Source of the DNA: CAZWHE01 sp964633825
GTDB lineage: Bacteria > Planctomycetota > B15-G4 > CAYZWU01
Direction: 5' to 3'
Length of the DNA stretch: 17,892 nt
NCBI GenBank assembly: GCA_964633825.1
Contig: CAZWHE010000075.1
Coordinates: forward strand, 1 to 17,892
The notes under the pieces are model-generated. The model searched no databases. It saw nothing but the letters and a program-made list of their open reading frames with translations, and was not told where the DNA came from. Shown here one piece after another: positions 14,365-17,892 of the stretch. Position numbers and translations under genes: made by a program. Every line of letters starts with the position of its first letter. The stretch's first letter is position 1.

Positions 14365-17300
14365 TTACGGCAGGATCTCTACCGTAACGGCGTTCGATAC
14401 GAAATCATATCCGCCTGTCAGCGTATAGGCGAAGGTGAGCGTCTCCCCCACGTAAACGGGATCGATCGGGCCTTGCGAATCGAGCGTGGCCAGGCCCTCG
14501 CCTTCCAGGTCCAGGTTGGCGCGGAAATTCTGGAACACGGCCGTGTTGATGTGAGCGAGAATGTAGCTCGTCACATTGTCGACCACCACGGGAAGGACGT
14601 TGCCGCCCGGCAGCTGCTGGCCGGGGTAGGAACCGCTGATCCCTCCGACAACGATATACTCGCGGCCCGCGTAAGCCGAGCCGGCATCGAGTATGATGCC
14701 GACGCTGCAGCCCGCGGTTGCCGATATGGAGTACGCGTCGGCCCAGAGGCTCGGATCGTTGTTGATGCGCTCCACACGGAAATCATCGACACCGGCCTCG
14801 GTGCACGAGTTGTTCGGATAGTCGACGGCGCAGAAACGGACCCGGACCGCGCCGGTCGGCGTGACGTAATCGGACACGTTGAAGCTCACAGACTCCCAGC
14901 TCGGTTCGTAGAGAACGGTTTCCACGTTGACCCACGTGGCGCCGTCGTCGTTGGAGACATCGACGGTGAAGGGGTCGTCGGCCGGTTCATCGTCGTCGTT
15001 GAAGTACCAGCGGTAATAGCCGACCGTCCCTTCTCCGGAGGAAAGATCGAAGGCGGGCGAGATCAGACGCGTCGGTCCTCCGTCCACGTCGTTCCATTCC
15101 GACCCGCCGTAGACAGGGCCGTTTTGGGTGACAAAGCAGAAAGTCCCGCTGCCCGCCGGGTTGTCGTATCCGGGCTGGGCCTGCACGCTGTTGTGGATCG
15201 TCCCGATCGGTTCGACGCGCTCCCACTCGCCCGTTATCAGATAGATGCTCTCCACCGTCCAACCCAGATCGCTTTCGAAGTCGTCGTGGATGACGATCTC
15301 GGGGAGTCCGGCCACGTCCATGGAATAGACCGTTACCGGCGCGTCGGCGGGGCAGGTCACGGTCGTCCCGCCGTCGCCATGGGCGCTGAAGTAGAATTCG
15401 GGCAGGCCGTCGGGCCGTGCACCCGGGATCGTGGCGAGGTAGAGGTCGCCGCCCAGATCGGCGAAGAGGCTCGTGGCATAGGAATCACCCGGATCGAAAC
15501 GATAGTGAACCATTCCCGTTCCGGGAACGTAGTTCTCCGAGCCGTCGAGAATCATGATCTGGATATCAGTCGACGGACCGGGAAGGACCGAAGCCGGCGT
15601 GCCCTGGGACGGCCAGACGGAAAGGGCGCCCCCCACGATGATGAAGACATCGGCTTCGTACCTCTGATAATTGGGTCCCGTCACGGTCACATACATAGTG
15701 CCCGGCGTCTGGGGAGTCGGATCGACCGGCACCGACACGGGGCTTCCCGTTCCATCGGCAACGCCCAGAATCGTACCATCGGGCAGGGTGAGCGCGATCG
15801 TGGTTCCGGCCGCCGCCGTCACCGAAAAAGAGGTGTCGTCCACGTTGATCGTCGGGGCGTGCGATACGCCCGCGCTCTGGGGCGCCTCGGAGAAGACCTG
15901 GGTGAAGGCGTCGCCGAAGATATGGAAGAGGTGGTGCGTGTAGACCTTGTGCTGCGTGTTGTACGGCCAGCTCGAAGCCTGGAGGTACCACTTGCCCGAC
16001 ATCTGCCCGAAACCGGGGAGAAGATTGTGATCGCCCGTGCTCCCTCCGTAGCCGGGATCGAAGTCGGGCCACATCGAGTCGTGGATTCCGAACACGAAGG
16101 TGTCGTTCACGAAGGAGTATGAGACACCGGAAGCCGCGATCACTCCGAGAGCGCCGTAGTTCATGCGCTGGAAAGCCTCGGAAAAGCAATCGCCGCTGTT
16201 GTAGTTGTATTCGCCCGTGCAGCAGTTGATGGAAAGGACGAAGGGCAGGTCCTGGTTATGGAGCCCGGTCAGATCGTTGACGTTGTAGTCCGGTTCGCCC
16301 CAACCGAGCTCGTATCCGTGGTCGCGGTGCATGAGCCAGAAAGCGCCAGAGTTGAGGTCGTTGTTGAGCCGCGTGGCGTTTGCGCCCCAGTCGTTGAGAT
16401 GCGCGGGCGTGGCCGGGATATAGCCGAGGCCGGAGGGACCGAAATAGTTCACCAGCATGTAAGTATTCTGGTTGGTCGACCAGGTGCTTCCCGGCGATCC
16501 GGAGTAGATGGCGTATTCGCGGACCGGGGTCTTTCCAAGGATGTTGGTCATGTAGCCGTGCACGATCTCGGTGCAGAGAATGAACCACCGCTCGGTCTGC
16601 CACCCTCCGGCGCAGACCGGGTTCTGGTAAAAGGAGGAGTTGGTGGGCGGCGTCCTTTCGTAGTCGATGAACTTGTTGATCATGATGTCGAGATCGGCGC
16701 TGCCGTGTGCCGTGATCCGGGCGATATTGAGATCGGGCAGGTCGTCGCCGTCCACGTCGGCGTAGATGTTGTCCGAGAGGCAGTAGCTGCTCCATGTCTT
16801 GGCAGGCATGTCGGGATAATCGCCCAACATGAGCACGGCCACGGGCGGATTCGCCCACGTGTTGTAAGCCGTGTCGATGGCGCTTTCGATGGCGGTGGCC
16901 GTTCCGCCGATAGAAGCGATATTGTAGATCTCTGTGGAGATCCCCTGCTTGACGCGAAAGTCCCTGACCGTTTCGGCCCAGGTCTGAAAGTCGGTGTCGT
17001 CGGGGATGAAGATCATGTAGTCGCACTCGCCTGCCTTCGCACCCCGTGCAGCGCGGGCGGAGAAGTCGACGGCGGGCAGGGAGCCGTAGTTGACGAGGTG
17101 CTGCTCGAGCAGGGGCTCGAAGAAACGGCTGCGCAGCCTCTCCTCGCCGAAAAGGCCCGTGCCTCCCTTGAAGCTCACCTTGATCCTGATGTCGGTGTAG
17201 ACGACAAGCTCTTTCTGAACGGGATTGTAAGCAAAAGGCGTGATCCCGAGGATGACCACGTCCACGCCGCGCAGGCGCTTCTGTTCGGAGATCATCACGG

Positions 17301-17757
17301 GGGCGGCGGGATAAAAAGCATCGACGCCGTAGATAGCCGGATCCTTTTCGTAGACGGGCGGGGTATCGTCCGTCTCTTTCGGAATGGGCGCGGCCGGAAG
17401 AACGTCCATATCGGGATAAGCCCGCTTCCTGACCCCAAGGATCTCTATTGTGGCCGCGGCCCCCCGCGGCAGCGCGATGTAACGGCTCACACCCGGGAGG
17501 TCGGGGGCGCCGGCGTTGTTGGGCAGGAAAGCCCCGGGAAGCATGACCTTGGTCATTGTCTCGCCTCCCACCGCCACCTCATCGAATCCGACGTAAGGAA
17601 CGGAGTAGACGATCTCGACCCCTTTTGGAGACTGTGAGACGAGGTTGAAACCGGGATCGCCCCAGTTGTTGTTGAAAGCCGCCTCTTCCTGGCCGACGGC
17701 CGGAAGGGACAGGCAGAGGGCCGACAGTATGAGAACAGAGTAGATTCTTGGCTTCAC
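14365..17757 (-). CDS. Secreted gingipain-like C25 cysteine protease, larger paralogue
   Basis: I prefer the GTG at 17757 (1130 residues), because AAGGAGAGG lies just before it and the product then starts directly with a signal peptide (K-P-R-I-Y-S-V-L-I-L, cleaved near 22). An ATG at 17775 (six residues longer) and a TTG at 17787 are alternatives. Residues about 45-200 are propeptide-like and about 245-620 the C25 peptidase domain. The likely dyad is His480 in H-R-D-H-G and Cys512 in S-I-N-C-C-T-G, aligned to the gingipain C-x-x-G. The D-V-D-G-D-D-L-P-D-L-N-I-A-R-I stretch at 334-348 is typical of the family. Two Ig-like domains (about 635-710 and 715-815), a MAM-like domain (about 822-998) and the shared C-terminal module (1008-1130, ending S-N-A-V-T-V-E-I-L-P) follow. 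The MAM-like part is strongly similar to that of the neighbouring protease, so the pair arose by duplication. Confidence 0.93.
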   Translation of the reverse strand: MKPRIYSVLILSALCLSLPAVGQEEAAFNNNWGDPGFNLVSQSPKGVEIVYSVPYVGFDEVAVGGETMTKVMLPGAFLPNNAGAPDLPGVSRYIALPRGAAATIEILGVRKRAYPDMDVLPAAPIPKETDDTPPVYEKDPAIYGVDAFYPAAPVMISEQKRLRGVDVVILGITPFAYNPVQKELVVYTDIRIKVSFKGGTGLFGEERLRSRFFEPLLEQHLVNYGSLPAVDFSARAARGAKAGECDYMIFIPDDTDFQTWAETVRDFRVKQGISTEIYNIASIGGTATAIESAIDTAYNTWANPPVAVLMLGDYPDMPAKTWSSYCLSDNIYADVDGDDLPDLNIARITAHGSADLDIMINKFIDYERTPPTNSSFYQNPVCAGGWQTERWFILCTEIVHGYMTNILGKTPVREYAIYSGSPGSTWSTNQNTYMLVNYFGPSGLGYIPATPAHLNDWGANATRLNNDLNSGAFWLMHRDHGYELGWGEPDYNVNDLTGLHNQDLPFVLSINCCTGEYNYNSGDCFSEAFQRMNYGALGVIAASGVSYSFVNDTFVFGIHDSMWPDFDPGYGGSTGDHNLLPGFGQMSGKWYLQASSWPYNTQHKVYTHHLFHIFGDAFTQVFSEAPQSAGVSHAPTINVDDTSFSVTAAAGTTIALTLPDGTILGVADGTGSPVSVPVDPTPQTPGTMYVTVTGPNYQRYEADVFIIVGGALSVWPSQGTPASVLPGPSTDIQIMILDGSENYVPGTGMVHYRFDPGDSYATSLFADLGGDLYLATIPGARPDGLPEFYFSAHGDGGTTVTCPADAPVTVYSMDVAGLPEIVIHDDFESDLGWTVESIYLITGEWERVEPIGTIHNSVQAQPGYDNPAGSGTFCFVTQNGPVYGGSEWNDVDGGPTRLISPAFDLSSGEGTVGYYRWYFNDDDEPADDPFTVDVSNDDGATWVNVETVLYEPSWESVSFNVSDYVTPTGAVRVRFCAVDYPNNSCTEAGVDDFRVERINNDPSLWADAYSISATAGCSVGIILDAGSAYAGREYIVVGGISGSYPGQQLPGGNVLPVVVDNVTSYILAHINTAVFQNFRANLDLEGEGLATLDSQGPIDPVYVGETLTFAYTLTGGYDFVSNAVTVEILP

Positions 17758-17850
17758 TTTTCCTCTCCTTTGCATGGATGTCGACAACTGATGAACAGGG
17801 CCACGAGACGCATTCTTGATTTATGCTTCATGGCAATAAATCAGAATACA

Positions 17851-17856
17851 ATTATA
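17851..17856 (-). promoter_or_regulatory. Candidate -10 box upstream of the protease pair
   Basis: A perfect minus-strand TATAAT lies about 95 bases before the preferred start, in a distinctly AT-rich stretch (17805-17860) of an otherwise GC-rich window. No clear -35 box can be seen upstream within the window. Confidence 0.35.
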
Positions 17857-17892
17857 CATCAAGGCTCGCCTCGAAGGTGGAAAAAAGAGACA

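Noticed and set aside
12544..16122. Two long plus-strand frames (12544-14256 and 14353-16122) opposite the proteases
   Set aside because: They are rich in Arg, His, Asp and Val with no recognisable domain. The minus-strand frames encode complete C25 proteases with catalytic residues.

Overview
The window comes from a GC-rich bacterial chromosome. The gene content is several large secreted proteins, two gingipain-like (C25) proteases with MAM-like and Ig-like repeats, and two FG-GAP proteins. Secreted proteins ending in an 'SNPV-x-V-x-I-L-P'-type module are, from memory, common in Planctomycetota and in uncultured phyla such as Krumholzibacteriota and Eisenbacteria. The sequence alone does not settle the phylum. 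TAA, TAG and TGA all end normal genes, so the standard code applies.

Layout. (1) Positions 1-230 hold three tandem 18-bp repeats and a stretch resembling the end of a palindromic element further on. (2) Positions 231-6263, minus strand, form a compact operon in the transcription order tyrS, a 590-residue multi-pass membrane protein of GT-C type, and two paralogous secreted FG-GAP proteins. The last three genes overlap by a few bases. (3) Positions 6360-6956 hold a lipoprotein gene that looks broken: an in-frame TAA splits it, and ACG stands where the start codon should be. (4) Positions 7134-8324 encode a secreted protein with a polysaccharide-deacetylase-like N-terminal half. (5) Positions 8482-9726 encode a zinc-type medium-chain dehydrogenase. 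It is divergent from the only confident plus-strand gene, an HtrA/Deg-like serine protease at 9853-10914. (6) The whole space between HtrA and the next gene (10914-11174) is one large imperfect palindrome. (7) Positions 11176-17757, minus strand, hold two consecutive secreted C25-type cysteine proteases that are clear paralogues in their C-terminal halves.

How the parts may fit together. Three secreted proteins (at 7134, 11176 and 14365) end in the same module of about 120 residues, although their N-terminal enzymes are unrelated. This suggests a common C-terminal sorting, anchoring or stability domain for envelope or extracellular enzymes in this organism. HtrA is an envelope quality-control protease and would act in the same compartment. 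The tyrS operon ties a housekeeping gene to an envelope module of unknown function. The most interesting items are the shared C-terminal module, the giant palindrome, the decayed lipoprotein gene and the coupled membrane/FG-GAP trio. No rRNA, tRNA, CRISPR array or transposase gene was found.
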